Below are positions 41,588 through 51,250 of a DNA stretch of 64,000 bases, one piece after another; positions within the stretch are counted from its first letter, which is position 1; each line of letters starts with the position of its first letter. The translations under genes and the position numbers were made by a program. The notes under the pieces were generated by a model that saw nothing but the letters and a program-made list of their open reading frames with translations, had not been told where the DNA came from and ran no database searches. Origin of the DNA: Nocardia mexicana NBRC 108244 (GTDB taxonomy: Bacteria; Actinomycetota; Actinomycetes; Mycobacteriales; Mycobacteriaceae); contig NZ_BDBV01000024.1 of the NCBI RefSeq assembly GCF_001613165.1, positions 62,001-126,000 of the forward strand, in the 5' to 3' direction.

Positions 41588-42820
41588 ATGAGCGAAGACC
41601 AAGTCGACATCGAGGGCCGTTACGTCGGCCAGCGAGTGCGCGAGATCCGCGCCCGGCGCGGAATCTCCCAGCAGGTTCTCGCCGACCGGATCGGGAAGAG
41701 CCGGGGCGCTGTCGCCAAGTACGAGGCCGGGGAGAGACCGGTCGACAGCCGAGCGCTATTGCACGCACTGGCACAGGCGCTCGGGGTGAACGTCGGTGAC
41801 TTGACCGGTCAGGAGCAGGACCGTCTCGATCCGGTGGCCGCCGGGTTCCATGCGGCAGTGCCGGATATCGAGATCGCGCTATGGACGACCGGCGACGGAA
41901 GCCCCGCTGTCCGCCCGCGCAGTCTCGATCAACTCGCCACCGCGGCACAGCGCGCGGCCCAGTTGCGCATCGCCTGCGACTACGCGGCGCTGGGACCGAT
42001 GCTCGCTCCCATGCTGACCGACTGTTACCGGTACACCCGCGACGCCACCGGCGTCGGCCGTGATCGAGCCTGGGACATCCTCGCCACCATCGCGCACACA
42101 ACGTCCGCAGCGCTCAAGGCCCGCGGCTATCCCTCGCTGGCCTGGATCGCGGCACAAGAGGCGGAACGAGCAGGCGAGAACATCGGAGGCACCGCCGCAT
42201 TCGCGTCGGCAGCCTTCGCCCGCAGTCAGGTTCTGCTGTCACGGCCGGGCTCGTTGACGACTGCACTGAATTACGCCGAGGACGCTGCAGCACGACTCGA
42301 AGCAGACACGAGGACGCTCGGCGAGATCGAAACCCTGGGAATGCTGCACTTGCAGTCGTCGCTCGTTACCGCCGCCCTGGGCGGCGATCCCGGGCCGCAC
42401 CTGGACGAAGCCGCCGGACAGGCGGCCAGGCTCGCCCAAGCCAGCCCCGGTGAGTCCATCCTGCGCAACCCGACCTTCGGACCGGCGAATGTCCAACTAT
42501 GGCGGATGTCCGCTGCCATGGAACAGCATGAGGCCGGCCAAGTTCTGGCGCTCGCGCCCGCACTCGATCCGAACGCTCTTCCCGCCGAGGGACGGCGGGC
42601 CCAGTACTTCGTCGAGATCGGCCGGGCTCACGCGCTTCAGCGCGACTATCGAGCGTCGCTACATGCGCTCCTTCGGGCCGAGCACATCGCACCCCAGCAC
42701 GTCCGCAACATGAACCACGTCCGCGAACTCGTCGGCTACATGATGCGTAAGGCCCGCCGCGATCTCACCACCGGCGACCTTGGCCGCTTGGCGCAGCGGG
42801 TCGGTGCCGTACCTGCCTGA
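41588..42820 (+). CDS. XRE-family regulator with TPR-like helical domain
   Basis: 410 residues. The N-terminal helix-turn-helix (about 12-70) is VREIRARRGISQQVLADRIGKSRGAVAKYEAGERPVD. The remaining ~330 residues are helical repeats rich in Ala and Leu, in the style of Streptomyces XRE/TPR regulators, which respond to small molecules or peptides. A good AGGAAGGG site precedes the ATG. It is divergent from the DUF4254 gene and is probably the pathway-specific regulator of the segment. Confidence 0.85.
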   Translation: MSEDQVDIEGRYVGQRVREIRARRGISQQVLADRIGKSRGAVAKYEAGERPVDSRALLHALAQALGVNVGDLTGQEQDRLDPVAAGFHAAVPDIEIALWTTGDGSPAVRPRSLDQLATAAQRAAQLRIACDYAALGPMLAPMLTDCYRYTRDATGVGRDRAWDILATIAHTTSAALKARGYPSLAWIAAQEAERAGENIGGTAAFASAAFARSQVLLSRPGSLTTALNYAEDAAARLEADTRTLGEIETLGMLHLQSSLVTAALGGDPGPHLDEAAGQAARLAQASPGESILRNPTFGPANVQLWRMSAAMEQHEAGQVLALAPALDPNALPAEGRRAQYFVEIGRAHALQRDYRASLHALLRAEHIAPQHVRNMNHVRELVGYMMRKARRDLTTGDLGRLAQRVGAVPA

Positions 42821-42894
42821 CGGCAGTAGCTACCGGGACGATGCCGCCCTGGACCGGCTGGTTCGGTAACTGAAGCTGTGCGCGACGGTCCGGT

Positions 42895-43947
42895 TCAACA
42901 GATTCGGGGGAGCTGTTCACCGACCAGCATGTCCAGGATGCGGGTGGCGCCGATCGGTGTGCGGGTGGTGACTCGGCCGGACGGGCCTTCGGTGACGTGG
43001 CCGATGCGGCGGGCCGCGGCGCCGGCGGGCACCGACCGCATCGCGGTCAGCGCGGCGTCGGCGGCGTCGGCCGCGACGAGGGCGACCAGGCAGCCTTCGT
43101 TGGCGACGTGGAGGGGGTCGAGGCCGAGCAGTTCGCAGGCGGAGGCGACCAGGGTGGGCACCGGGACGGCGGACTCCTCGATCTCGATACCGATGCGCGA
43201 AGCGGTGGCGAGTTCGTTGAGGGCGCTGGCCAGTCCGCCACGCGTGGGATCACGCAAGGCATGCAGGCCGGGGCCGCAGACATCGACCAGGACGGTGACA
43301 AGGTCGTGCAGAGGCTGTGTGTCGGAACGGATCTCGGCTTCGAAACCGAGATCGCCCCGCGCGCAGAGGACCGCCGTACCATGCGCGCCGATCGGGCCGG
43401 ATACGAGTACGACGTCCCCGGGCGTGCCTCGTATCGCGGAGGGAGTCGCGCCGGGCAGTCGCACGCCGATACCCGTTGTGGTGATGTACATTCCGTCGGC
43501 CGCCCCGCGATCGACCACCTTCGTGTCCCCGGTGACCACGCGCACCCCGCACGCCGCGGCCGCGGCGGCCACGGAGGCGGTGACGGCCCGGAGTTCGGTC
43601 AGCGGCAGCCCTTCCTCGAGGACATAGGCCAGCGACAGAGCGAGCGGGCGGGCTCCGCGCATCGCGAGATCGTTGACGGTGCCGTGTACCGCGAGCGCTC
43701 CGATATCGCCGCCGGGGAAGAACCGCGGTGTGACGACGAAGCTGTCGGTGCTGAAGACCAGGTCGGTCCCGTTGACATCGACGACCGCCGCATCCTCCAA
43801 GGGGCCGGCACAGCCGAGTTCGGAGACGATCACCCCGTCGATCAACTCGGCCATCAGCTGACCGCCCGAACCGTGCCCGAGCAACACCCGCTCGGTCTCC
43901 GTGCGGGGCAGCGGGCAACCGGCCTGCCCGGGATCCGCAACCGTCAT
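42895..43947 (-). CDS. hypE: Hydrogenase maturation protein HypE
   Basis: 350 residues ending in PRIC, the C-terminal cysteine that carries the thiocarbamate later dehydrated to thiocyanate. The ATP-binding [31 protein letters not shown] and [13 protein letters not shown] are in place. HypE and HypF together make the cyanide ligand of the [NiFe] centre. The ATG overlaps the hypD stop. Confidence 0.93.
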   Translation of the reverse strand: MTVADPGQAGCPLPRTETERVLLGHGSGGQLMAELIDGVIVSELGCAGPLEDAAVVDVNGTDLVFSTDSFVVTPRFFPGGDIGALAVHGTVNDLAMRGARPLALSLAYVLEEGLPLTELRAVTASVAAAAAACGVRVVTGDTKVVDRGAADGMYITTTGIGVRLPGATPSAIRGTPGDVVLVSGPIGAHGTAVLCARGDLGFEAEIRSDTQPLHDLVTVLVDVCGPGLHALRDPTRGGLASALNELATASRIGIEIEESAVPVPTLVASACELLGLDPLHVANEGCLVALVAADAADAALTAMRSVPAGAAARRIGHVTEGPSGRVTTRTPIGATRILDMLVGEQLPRIC

Positions 43948-45053
43948 CGGACAACCTCCAGCGGCAGTGGGCGGCGGCCCGCGGTGTAGTAGGCCGCACA
44001 CGTACCTTCCGACGAAACCATCGGGGCACCGAGGGGTGTGCGGGGCGTGCAGCGGGTTCCATACGCCGGGCAGTCGGTGGGGACGGCGGTGCCGCGCAGG
44101 ATGTCACCGGCAATACAGTCGGTGTCCTCGGCGGACCGGACGTCGGAGACGGCGAACCGCTGCTGGGCGTCGTGCGTGGCGAATTCGGGTGCCAGGCGCA
44201 GCCCGCTGGCAGGAATGGTGCCGATGCCGCGCCAGTCTCGTTCACCGACCCGGAAGACCCGTCGAATCGCTTCTCGCGCAGCGGTATTGCCGGATCGGCG
44301 CACCGCTCGCGAATATTGGTTCTGCAGGTCGGCGCGACCGGATTCGAGCTGCCGCACCACCATCAGGATGCCCTCGAGCAGGTCGAGTGGTTCGAATCCG
44401 GTGACGACGATCGGCACCCGGTATTTCGCGACGATGGGTTCGTACTCGGTCCAGCCCATCACGGCGCAGACATGTCCGGCGGCGAGGAATCCCTGGACGT
44501 GGTTGTCGGGGGCGTCGAGGATCGCGGTGATCGCGGGCGGGACCAGCACATGGCTGACCAGCACGCTGAAGTTGCCGACACCCGTCGCGGCGGCGTGCAG
44601 CACCGCCATCGCATTGGCGGGCGCGGTGGTCTCGAATCCGACGGCGAAGAAGACCACCTCGCGGTCCGGGTTGTCGCGGGCGACGGCCACCGCGTCCAGC
44701 GGCGAATAGACGACCCGGACGTCCCCGCCGCGCGCCTTCACCCCGAGCAGATCGCCGCTGCTCCCCGGAACCCGCAGCATGTCACCGTAACTGGTGAAGA
44801 TCACCTCCGGTCGTGCGGCGATGTGCACGGCCTGGTCGATCATCTCCAGCGGCGTGACGCAGACCGGGCATCCCGGCCCGTGGATCATCCGGATACCGGC
44901 GGGCAGCAGCTCGTCGATGCCCTGCCGCACCAGCGTATGTGTTTGCCCGCCACAGACTTCCATGATCGCCCACGACCGGGTCGCGGTTGCGCGCAGCTCG
45001 TCGAGCAGCTGCCGCGCCAGGACGGGATCGCGGTATTCATCGAGGTATTTCAT
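43944..45053 (-). CDS. hypD: Hydrogenase maturation protein HypD
   Basis: 369 residues. Iron-sulfur and scaffold motifs are all visible: [21 protein letters not shown], the GFETTAPA block, and GHVCAVMGW. The C-terminus carries further cysteines ([18 protein letters not shown]). HypD binds the Fe(CN)2CO unit with HypC. Start and stop overlap hypC and hypE. Confidence 0.93.
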   Translation of the reverse strand: MKYLDEYRDPVLARQLLDELRATATRSWAIMEVCGGQTHTLVRQGIDELLPAGIRMIHGPGCPVCVTPLEMIDQAVHIAARPEVIFTSYGDMLRVPGSSGDLLGVKARGGDVRVVYSPLDAVAVARDNPDREVVFFAVGFETTAPANAMAVLHAAATGVGNFSVLVSHVLVPPAITAILDAPDNHVQGFLAAGHVCAVMGWTEYEPIVAKYRVPIVVTGFEPLDLLEGILMVVRQLESGRADLQNQYSRAVRRSGNTAAREAIRRVFRVGERDWRGIGTIPASGLRLAPEFATHDAQQRFAVSDVRSAEDTDCIAGDILRGTAVPTDCPAYGTRCTPRTPLGAPMVSSEGTCAAYYTAGRRPLPLEVVR

Positions 45054-45364
45054 CCTGCCTCCAGCGGTTTCGCGGACACCGGTGGTCGATCCGCTCGGTG
45101 GGCGGGAGCCTCCGTATCCGGCCCGAGTTCGGCGGACAGGGCGTCGGGAATCGCCCGGATGACCGCCAGTGTCTCTGCCGCCTCCGCCTCGTCGACCTGG
45201 CTGATCGCGAAGCCGACGTGCACTATGACGTAGTCGCCGATCTCGGCGTCCGGCACGTAGGCCAGGCAGACGGCCCGCCGGATGCCGTCGAAGTCGACTG
45301 TTCCCATCCGCAGCGGCCCGCTGTCGGTCGCCGCGACTATCCGGCCGGGCACTCCGAGACACAT
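45050..45364 (-). CDS. hypC: Hydrogenase assembly chaperone HypC
   Basis: 104 residues starting MCLGVPGRI, with the essential Cys2 and the family core [18 protein letters not shown]. The tail of ~30 residues is longer than in E. coli HypC. It lies between hypF (3 bp gap) and hypD (overlap). Confidence 0.93.
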   Translation of the reverse strand: MCLGVPGRIVAATDSGPLRMGTVDFDGIRRAVCLAYVPDAEIGDYVIVHVGFAISQVDEAEAAETLAVIRAIPDALSAELGPDTEAPAHRADRPPVSAKPLEAG

Positions 45365-45367
45365 CGT

Positions 45368-47689
45368 TCACGTCCTCCTCGTGGCCGCCGCGATCGCTGC
45401 CTGGCCGTAGCTGATTCCCCCGTCGTTCATCGGAACCCGCTCTCCTACAAGGCAGTCGAGACCGGCACGAGTCAGCCCGGCGACAACCATGTCGGTGAGC
45501 CGCGCGTTCTGGAAAACCCCGCCTCCCAGGCAGACGGTCTCGGTGTCCGCCGTCGTCGCGGCTTCGGCGGCCATGGTGACCACGACCGTCGCCACCGTCC
45601 GGTGAAAGCGCGCGGAGACTTCCCCGACGGGTTCGGCGGCGGCGAGTTCGGCCGCATGGCGCAGGGTGGGGGACGGGTCGTAGACCAGCAGCCCGTCGCG
45701 GCGGTACAGCGCCCACCGCAGCGGCCGGGTGCCGGGATGCCGCGCCGCAGCGGCCTCCAGGCGAACCGCGGCCTCGCCCTCGTAGGTATTGTCGTCGCAG
45801 ACGCCCAGCAGCGCGGCGACGGCGTCGAACAGGCGGCCCGCACTGGATGCGCGCGGGCAGTTGAGGTCTCGTTCGATCATCCGGCGGACCACCTCGACCT
45901 CCCGTGCGTCGAGGCGGTCCAGCAGGGCGCGGGCCGCCCGCGTCGGGACGTGGTCGCCGAAAGACTCCGCGCCCAGCAGATATCCCAACGCCATGCGGGC
46001 AGGTCGGCGCACGGCGGCCGCGCCGCCGGGCAGCGGAGCGGTCCCGAAACGGCCGAATCGGCGGCTCCGCGTCAAGTCCGCGATCAGCACTTCACCGCCC
46101 CACAGGGTCCCGTCGTCGCCCATGCCCAATCCGTCGAGCGCCACCCCGACGAACGTGCCGGTGACACCGTGTTCGGCGGCGGTCGCGGCCACGTGCGCGT
46201 GATGGTGCTGTACCGGTATCCGCTGTTCGGCGGGCCAGCCCCGCATCGCGAACCGTGTCGACAAGTAGCCCGGATGCCGGTCGTGCGCAACGACTTCCGG
46301 CCGGGTCTCGGTCAGCAGCGACAGTGTCCGCACGGTACGTTCGAACGTGGCATGGGTCTCGGCGTTCTCCAGGTCGCCGGTGTGCGGGCCGAGGACGGCG
46401 AGCGCGTCGACGGCGAGCGTGCAGGTGTGCTTCAGCTGTGCTCCCACCGCCAATATCGGTGATGTCGCCGCGACCGGTAGCGCCACGGCGGCCGGGGAGT
46501 ATCCGCGTGCCCGCCGCACCGTGGTCGCGCGGCCCGCGACCATCCGGATCACCGAATCGTCGTAGCATGCGTGAATGGGCCGATCGTGAGCCAGGATCCC
46601 GTCCGCGATCGGCAGCAACACCTCGCGGGCGGTGGCGTCGTCGATGAGTGTCGGTGTGTCACTTCTGTTTCCACTGGTGACGACCAGTGGTCTCCGCAGT
46701 TCCGAGAGCATCAGGTGATGCAGCGGACTGTAGGGCAGAAAAACGCCGATATCCGGCGAACCGGGCGCGATCGCGGCGGCAGCCGGAGCATCGTGCCGAC
46801 GCGGGAGCAATACGATCGGCGCGGCCGGTGAGCGCAGGAGTTCGCTCGCGGCCTCGTCGATGACGCCCAATTCCTCCGCCGCCGCGAGATCGGCGGCCAT
46901 GACCGCGAGCGGTTTGACGGGCCGCGGCTTGGCCTTTCGCAACCGGGCGACGGTCTCGTCGGCCGCGGCGTCGCACACCAGCTGATATCCCCCGATCCCT
47001 TTGACCGCGACGATCCCACCCGACGCGATTACCGCACAGGCCGCCTGCAACGCGTGCTCACCCGTGGCGGATGGCTTCTCGCCGGTGTGCCACACGAGTC
47101 GGGGGCCACACGCCGGACAGCAGGTCGGTTCGGCGTGAAAACGCCGGTCCGCCGGATCCCGGTACTCACGCGCGCACGCCGGGCACATCGGGAAGACACG
47201 CATGGCGGTGCGCTGCCGGTCGTAGGGAAGGGCATCGATGACGGTCGCCCGCGGCCCGCAGTCCGTGCAGTTCAGGAACGGGTAGCGGTAACGCCGGTCC
47301 GCGGGATCGAACAGCTCTCGCAGGCAGGCCGTGCAGGTGGCGAGATCGACCGGGATCTGCGGCGGCACCGGACTGCCGCGGACACTCCCCACCACGGTGA
47401 ACCGGGACCCGGCCACGGATCGGGCGGACAGCGGCATCGTCTCGACCCGGTCGATCCGCGCGGATGCCGGTGCCGAACCCTCCAGGCGGGCAAGGAAATC
47501 CGCCACGACGGGCTCCGGGCCGCGCACGCGAATGTCGACCGATCCACCTCGGTTGCGTACATCGCCGGTCAGACCCAGGCCGGTGGCGAGCCGGTACACG
47601 AAGGGCCGGAAGCCGACCCCCTGTACCACGCCGTGAACCTGGATCCGCAGACCCCGCAGCGCGGGGGACGATCTCACATTCGCGTGCAC
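45368..47689 (-). CDS. hypF: Carbamoyltransferase HypF
   Basis: 773 residues, full length. Acylphosphatase domain (about 13-100, [18 protein letters not shown]), zinc-finger pair (about 115-200, [31 protein letters not shown]), YrdC-like domain (about 210-390) and Kae1-like domain (about 410-770) with [16 protein letters not shown] and [12 protein letters not shown]. It starts at a GTG with a weak ribosome site. It leads the hypFCDE operon and has a DosR-like box upstream. hypA and hypB are not in the window. Confidence 0.93.
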   Translation of the reverse strand: MHANVRSSPALRGLRIQVHGVVQGVGFRPFVYRLATGLGLTGDVRNRGGSVDIRVRGPEPVVADFLARLEGSAPASARIDRVETMPLSARSVAGSRFTVVGSVRGSPVPPQIPVDLATCTACLRELFDPADRRYRYPFLNCTDCGPRATVIDALPYDRQRTAMRVFPMCPACAREYRDPADRRFHAEPTCCPACGPRLVWHTGEKPSATGEHALQAACAVIASGGIVAVKGIGGYQLVCDAAADETVARLRKAKPRPVKPLAVMAADLAAAEELGVIDEAASELLRSPAAPIVLLPRRHDAPAAAAIAPGSPDIGVFLPYSPLHHLMLSELRRPLVVTSGNRSDTPTLIDDATAREVLLPIADGILAHDRPIHACYDDSVIRMVAGRATTVRRARGYSPAAVALPVAATSPILAVGAQLKHTCTLAVDALAVLGPHTGDLENAETHATFERTVRTLSLLTETRPEVVAHDRHPGYLSTRFAMRGWPAEQRIPVQHHHAHVAATAAEHGVTGTFVGVALDGLGMGDDGTLWGGEVLIADLTRSRRFGRFGTAPLPGGAAAVRRPARMALGYLLGAESFGDHVPTRAARALLDRLDAREVEVVRRMIERDLNCPRASSAGRLFDAVAALLGVCDDNTYEGEAAVRLEAAAARHPGTRPLRWALYRRDGLLVYDPSPTLRHAAELAAAEPVGEVSARFHRTVATVVVTMAAEAATTADTETVCLGGGVFQNARLTDMVVAGLTRAGLDCLVGERVPMNDGGISYGQAAIAAATRRT

Positions 47690-47726
47690 CCACCCACGAT
47701 GTCTGTCGGCTACGCGGATGCCACAG

Positions 47727-47740
47727 AGCCGAAGGTCCCC
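47727..47740 (-). promoter_or_regulatory. DosR-box-like site upstream of hypF
   Basis: GAGCCGAAGGTCCC; the complement GGGACCTTCGGC matches the box form seen at 25091. It lies about 40 bp before the hypF start. Confidence 0.5.
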
Positions 47741-47799
47741 TGTTCAGGGGCGATGCGGCAACGGCAACCGCTCCGAACGGACATCCGCACTCGCCCGGG

Positions 47800-48312
47800 T
47801 CAGCGCAGCTGATAGGTGAGCTCTGCGGCGATACCGCTCGCCCACGCGATGATGCGTTCCCTGTTCCGGAAATCACCGGCGTGCGTCTTGGCCATCGCGG
47901 ACGCTGGGAAGCCGCGCGCATCGGGCGTGAGGCGGCCACCGAAAAGGGTGTAGCCGCGGGCGTCGAGGCGGTCGGCGGCCTTGCGGACCGCGTTGGCGCC
48001 CGGAATCTTGCCCGGATCCGATCGGTCGGCGGAGTCGTCCAGCGGGCCGCTGGCGAACAGCCATACCGGCCTGGTCCGCAATTGAGCCGCGAATCGGCGG
48101 GAGAAGCGCCGAGCGTCCCGATGCCAGCGGCCCGCATACAGTGCGCCCCCGAGAATCACGGCGCAGTAGTTGTCGAGCGACTGGACATGATCTGCCGATC
48201 TCGCCTCGGCGGCAATGTGTTCCGAGCGTAGCGCCTCGGCTATCCACCCGGCGATTTCGGCGGTGCCGCCGCGCTTGGAACCGTAGGCAACCAGAACTGG
48301 ATCTTGTGACAT
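47800..48312 (-). CDS. Flavodoxin-domain protein, third copy
   Basis: 170 residues. FMN loop VAYGSKRGGTAEIAGWI, second loop VILGGALYAGRWHRDARRF, and HAGDFRNRERIIAW in place of the GDLRDW of the other two copies. Two ATGs are adjacent (48315, 48312); AAGGAGG sits at a better distance from 48312. It is divergent from hspX, and the shared region holds three DosR-like boxes. Confidence 0.8.
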   Translation of the reverse strand: MSQDPVLVAYGSKRGGTAEIAGWIAEALRSEHIAAEARSADHVQSLDNYCAVILGGALYAGRWHRDARRFSRRFAAQLRTRPVWLFASGPLDDSADRSDPGKIPGANAVRKAADRLDARGYTLFGGRLTPDARGFPASAMAKTHAGDFRNRERIIAWASGIAAELTYQLR

Positions 48313-48363
48313 CATCTTCCTCCTTACCCGCTAGTCGACTCCGCTCGGCGCCGGTCGGCCAGT

Positions 48364-48376
48364 GTCGAAAGTCCCG
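48364..48376 (-). promoter_or_regulatory. DosR-box-like site in flavodoxin/hspX promoter region
   Basis: GTCGAAAGTCCCG; the complement CGGGACTTTCGAC matches the consensus half GGGACTTT well. It lies about 50 bp upstream of the flavodoxin start. Confidence 0.55.
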
Positions 48377-48400
48377 GTGTCCTCGGCATCCGGAGATGCG

Positions 48401-48413
48401 GAAGGTCCCGGCG
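48401..48413 (-). promoter_or_regulatory. DosR-box-like site, middle of flavodoxin/hspX region
   Basis: GAAGGTCCCGGCG; the complement CGGGACCTTC fits the GGGACCTTC variant. Confidence 0.4.
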
Positions 48414-48443
48414 CGGCCCGTGTGATGCGGCGGGGTCGGCGTC

Positions 48444-48458
48444 GGGACCTCGGTCACC
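48444..48458 (+). promoter_or_regulatory. DosR-box-like site upstream of hspX
   Basis: GGGACCTCGGTCACC has two recognisable arms (GGGACC and GGTCACC). It is placed about 90 bp before the hspX ATG. Confidence 0.5.
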
Positions 48459-48549
48459 GGACTGAACTACCCGATGCCCTACATGCCGAGCGGTTCCCGA
48501 CGTGAAATCGACGGTGTCGGAAATATATTCGTCTCTCCGAGGAGTGATC

Positions 48550-48972
48550 ATGAGTCTGCTTCCCGCTCACCGGCCGGGTTCGCTGCTGGCGGAATTCACC
48601 GATCTGTGGAATGCCTTCCCGCCCGGTCTGGTACCGGTCTTCGGCACCCATCCGATGCGCGTCGAAGACACCGTGGAGGACGGCCGCTATGTGGTGCGCG
48701 CCGAGATCCCCGGTATCGATCCGGCGAAGGATGTCGAGGTGACGGTGCACAACGGGCAGCTCACTATCCGGGCCGAGCGCAGTGAAAAGCACGAGGGGAA
48801 GGGCCGTTCGGAGTTCAGCTACGGCTCGTTCGCGCGCACGGTGACGCTGCCGTCGGGTGCCCAGGACGAGGGTATCGACGCCAGCTACGCCAAGGGCATC
48901 CTCACCGTTTCGGTGCCGCTGAAGGAGCCGAAGGAACAGGTGAAGAAGGTCGAGGTCAAGCCCGGCGAATAG
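48550..48972 (+). CDS. hspX: Small heat-shock protein (HspX/Acr, Hsp20 family)
   Basis: 140 residues against 144 in M. tuberculosis HspX. The alpha-crystallin domain spans about 33-130 (MRVEDTVEDGRYVVRAEIPG to SYAKGILTVSVPL), with the short N-terminal arm and lysine-rich tail typical of Acr. The ATG at 48550 follows AGGAG; the start MSLLPAHRPG fits better than the upstream in-frame codon at 48502. The protein is a holdase chaperone, one of the most strongly DosR-induced in mycobacteria. pfkB follows 52 bp downstream, as in the M. tuberculosis Rv2031c-Rv2029c neighbourhood. Confidence 0.93.
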   Translation: MSLLPAHRPGSLLAEFTDLWNAFPPGLVPVFGTHPMRVEDTVEDGRYVVRAEIPGIDPAKDVEVTVHNGQLTIRAERSEKHEGKGRSEFSYGSFARTVTLPSGAQDEGIDASYAKGILTVSVPLKEPKEQVKKVEVKPGE

Positions 48973-49024
48973 CCGGTAGGCGGCGGATCCCCCGGGATTC
49001 GGCGGATTTCGGGAAGGGACGGCG

Positions 49025-49951
49025 ATGTCGATCGTTACGCTCACGATGAACCCTGCGGTCGATATCGCCACCCGCACCGGTGCCGTGGTTACCACGGACA
49101 AAATGCGCTGTGCCACACCGCGGTTCGATCCGGGCGGCGGTGGCGTCAATGTCGCCCGAACCGCCGGGGTGCTCGGGGAGCCCGTGATCGCGGTGTTCCC
49201 GGCGGGCGGGCATACGGGGCGTCTGCTCGCCGATCTGGTCCGGGCCGCGGATGTGCCGTGCCGGGCGGTGCCGGTGGCGGAGCCGACCCGCGAGAGTTTC
49301 TCGGTCACCGACACCGGTGCCGGTAGCCAGTACCGTTTCGTGTTCCCCGGCGCGCGGCTGACCCCGGCCGAACAGCATCGTTGCCTGGCGACGGTCGAGA
49401 AGGTGGCCCAGGGCGCACGTTTTCTGGTTGTCAGCGGCAGCCTACCGCCCGGTGTCCCGGCGGATTTCTATCAGCAGGTGTCCGATCTCGCAGGGGTACT
49501 GGAGGTTCCGCTGATAGTCGACACCTCCGGGCCGTCGCTGCGGGAATTGCGCGGCGGCGTCCTGCTGCTCAAGCCGAGCCTGCGGGAGCTCGCCGAGTAT
49601 GCCGGCCGCCCGCTGGCGGGCCGTGGCGAGCAAGTGACGGCGGCGCGCGAGCTGATCGCCGCGGGTGTGTCGCGGATCGTGGTGGTGTCGCTGGGTGCCG
49701 CGGGAGCGTTGGCCGTGACCGCGGGGGAACACCAGTGGTTCGCACCGGTGGCGGTGCCTGTGCGCAGCGGCATCGGTGCGGGCGACGCGATGGTCGCGGG
49801 TATCACCGTCGGCCTCGCGCGCGGTGCCGACCTCGGTGACGCGGTGCGCCTGGGTATCGCCGCGGCCACGGCCGCCCTCACCACACCGGGCACCGGTGTG
49901 GGGACGCGGTCCCGGATCGAGCAGATGTATCGGCAGTCCGGTTTCCGGTGA
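49025..49951 (+). CDS. pfkB: PfkB-family sugar-phosphate kinase
   Basis: 308 residues of the ribokinase/PfkB family. The N-terminal substrate motif is PGGGGVNVARTAGVLG, and the C-terminal motif GIGAGDAMVAGI includes the catalytic Asp. VVSGSLPPGVP is the 1-phosphofructokinase/PfkB signature block. It matches Rv2029c, a DosR-regulated gene beside hspX. It probably phosphorylates fructose-6-phosphate or a related sugar phosphate. It lies 52 bp after hspX, likely in the same transcript. Confidence 0.9.
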   Translation: MSIVTLTMNPAVDIATRTGAVVTTDKMRCATPRFDPGGGGVNVARTAGVLGEPVIAVFPAGGHTGRLLADLVRAADVPCRAVPVAEPTRESFSVTDTGAGSQYRFVFPGARLTPAEQHRCLATVEKVAQGARFLVVSGSLPPGVPADFYQQVSDLAGVLEVPLIVDTSGPSLRELRGGVLLLKPSLRELAEYAGRPLAGRGEQVTAARELIAAGVSRIVVVSLGAAGALAVTAGEHQWFAPVAVPVRSGIGAGDAMVAGITVGLARGADLGDAVRLGIAAATAALTTPGTGVGTRSRIEQMYRQSGFR

Positions 49952-49970
49952 GGCCGTCGCCGGCGGCTGG

Positions 49971-50918
49971 TCAGGCGTTGCTGTCCGGTTGGGGCGGGCG
50001 TTCGGCCGGGTGCACGACGACGACCGGGCAATGCGCGTGCTGCACAAGGTAATTGGCAGTGGATCCGAGCAGCAGGCCGGTGAGTCCGCCGTGCCCGCGG
50101 CTGCCCACGACGACCAATTGCGCGGTGTGCGACCACTGTTGCAGCTGTGCCGCGGGATCGGACAGGTAGATGTAGCGAGTCACGCTGACATCGGGGTACT
50201 TCTCCTGCCATCCGGCCAGTCGTTCGGCGAGGATCGCCTCCTCGGTCTGTTCGAAATCGGCGCCGGGCGGCAACAGATCGTCGCGGGCTCCGTGGCGTCC
50301 GAAGTTCCAGTCGCTCCAGGTGTGTACGGCGATCAGGTCCGTGCGCCGCGCGGCGGCCTCGGAGAAGGCGGTGGCGATCGCTGCCTCGCTGGTCGGCGTG
50401 CCGTCGACCCCGACCACGACCGGTCCGCCGGTGTGGACGGCATCGCCGGCGTCCGGGTCGGTGCGGACCACGATGACCGTGCCCGCGGCGTGGGCGGTGA
50501 CGGTCAGGAGTGTGGAGCCCAGATGGGTGAGCGTGCCCGACGAACCGGTCGCTCCGAGTACGACGGCATACGCCTCGGCGCTGTGGTCGATGAGCAACGC
50601 GGCTCCGCGGTCGTTCGTGAGCGCCGTGGTCACCGGCAGTTCGGGGGCGATCTCACGCACCAGTTGCTCGGCCCGCTCGACGATGTCGTATCCCCGGGTG
50701 CGGGCGGCCTCGACCGCCGGTGCCGCGGTGACCGCGTAGGCACCGAACCGGGCGCCGATACGGGCCAGGTTCATGCCGTGCGCGATCTGGAGCGGGCGGC
50801 CGCGCCGGACGGCGAACTGCGCCGCCCACCGCAGCGCGGTCTCGGCTCCGGGTGAGCCGTCGACGCCGACGAGCACCGGGGCGGTCGCCGGTCGGTGGGG
50901 ATCATCGTGGTGAGTCAT
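49971..50918 (-). CDS. Tandem universal stress protein (type B), second copy
   Basis: 315 residues, two Usp domains (about 12-150, 160-305). The second has the intact motif GSRGHGGLTGLLLGS. The first has GATGSSGTLTHLGS, one residue short, as in the other type B copies. TLLTVTAHAAGTVIVVRTDPDAGDAV is shared with 8319 and 62431. It is convergent with pfkB (19 bp). A DosR-like box and a USP gene remnant lie upstream. Confidence 0.9.
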   Translation of the reverse strand: MTHHDDPHRPATAPVLVGVDGSPGAETALRWAAQFAVRRGRPLQIAHGMNLARIGARFGAYAVTAAPAVEAARTRGYDIVERAEQLVREIAPELPVTTALTNDRGAALLIDHSAEAYAVVLGATGSSGTLTHLGSTLLTVTAHAAGTVIVVRTDPDAGDAVHTGGPVVVGVDGTPTSEAAIATAFSEAAARRTDLIAVHTWSDWNFGRHGARDDLLPPGADFEQTEEAILAERLAGWQEKYPDVSVTRYIYLSDPAAQLQQWSHTAQLVVVGSRGHGGLTGLLLGSTANYLVQHAHCPVVVVHPAERPPQPDSNA

Positions 50919-51023
50919 GAGTTCTCCTCGGAGACAGGAGTTTCGCGGTCGCCGTTCCCGGCGCCAACCTCACAGTACGATCCACCGCGCCCGGTCGGAC
51001 GCTGCCGACTGTCACCGCACCCC

Positions 51024-51038
51024 GGGGACGAAAGCCCC
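51024..51038 (-). promoter_or_regulatory. DosR-box-like near-palindrome upstream of USP
   Basis: GGGGACGAAAGCCCC; complement GGGGCTTTCGTCCCC. Two good arms around GAAA. It lies about 105 bp upstream of the USP start at 50918. Confidence 0.55.
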
Positions 51039-51042
51039 GGAT

Positions 51043-51078
51043 CCGGCGGGAGGCGCGGATCCGGCGAGAGGCGCGGAT
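51043..51078 (+). repeat. 18-bp tandem repeat, two copies
   Basis: CCGGCGGGAGGCGCGGAT at 51043-51060 is repeated as CCGGCGAGAGGCGCGGAT at 51061-51078, with one mismatch. It ends exactly at the beginning of the USP remnant. Confidence 0.85.
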
Positions 51079-51250
51079 GCTCGTGCTCGGCAGCCGCGGG
51101 TTCGGATCGCTGCGGCGGAGACTGCTGGGATCGGTATGTTCCGCGCTGCTGCAGTCGGTGCAATGCCCGATCGTCGTCGTCCGCGAGGGCACTGGTCTCG
51201 GCGTCACGGGCCGCCCTGGACGCGTGGAACCGAGTATTCGTATCGGGTGA
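51077..51250 (+). pseudogene. Remnant of a universal stress protein gene (C-terminal end only)
   Basis: This frame reads MLVLGSRGFGSLRRRLLGS, the second ATP motif of a Usp domain (G-2X-G-9X-GS), then LLQSVQCPIVVVRE, the last strand of the fold. About 20 further residues of unrelated sequence lead to TGA at 51248-51250. Everything before the motif is missing and is replaced by an 18-bp tandem repeat. It is on the opposite strand from the USP gene at 49971 and overlaps the 3' end of the PAP2-PhoD gene by 47 bp. A degraded sixth USP is the simplest reading. Confidence 0.75.

Larger units (their letters stand above)
36292..42820. other. Seven-gene biosynthetic-type segment inserted in hydrogenase locus
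   Basis: The segment contains a GT2 glycosyltransferase, SAM methyltransferase, dTDP-glucose dehydratase-like SDR, radical SAM protein, sugar-1-phosphate nucleotidylyltransferase, DUF4254-like protein and XRE regulator. Five are consecutive on the minus strand with overlaps. It separates hyhB from hypE. By eye it is richer in A and T than its flanks; the line 37501-37560 is about 58% GC. None of its promoters shows a good DosR box. No transposase, integrase, tRNA or flanking repeat was seen. Confidence 0.65.
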
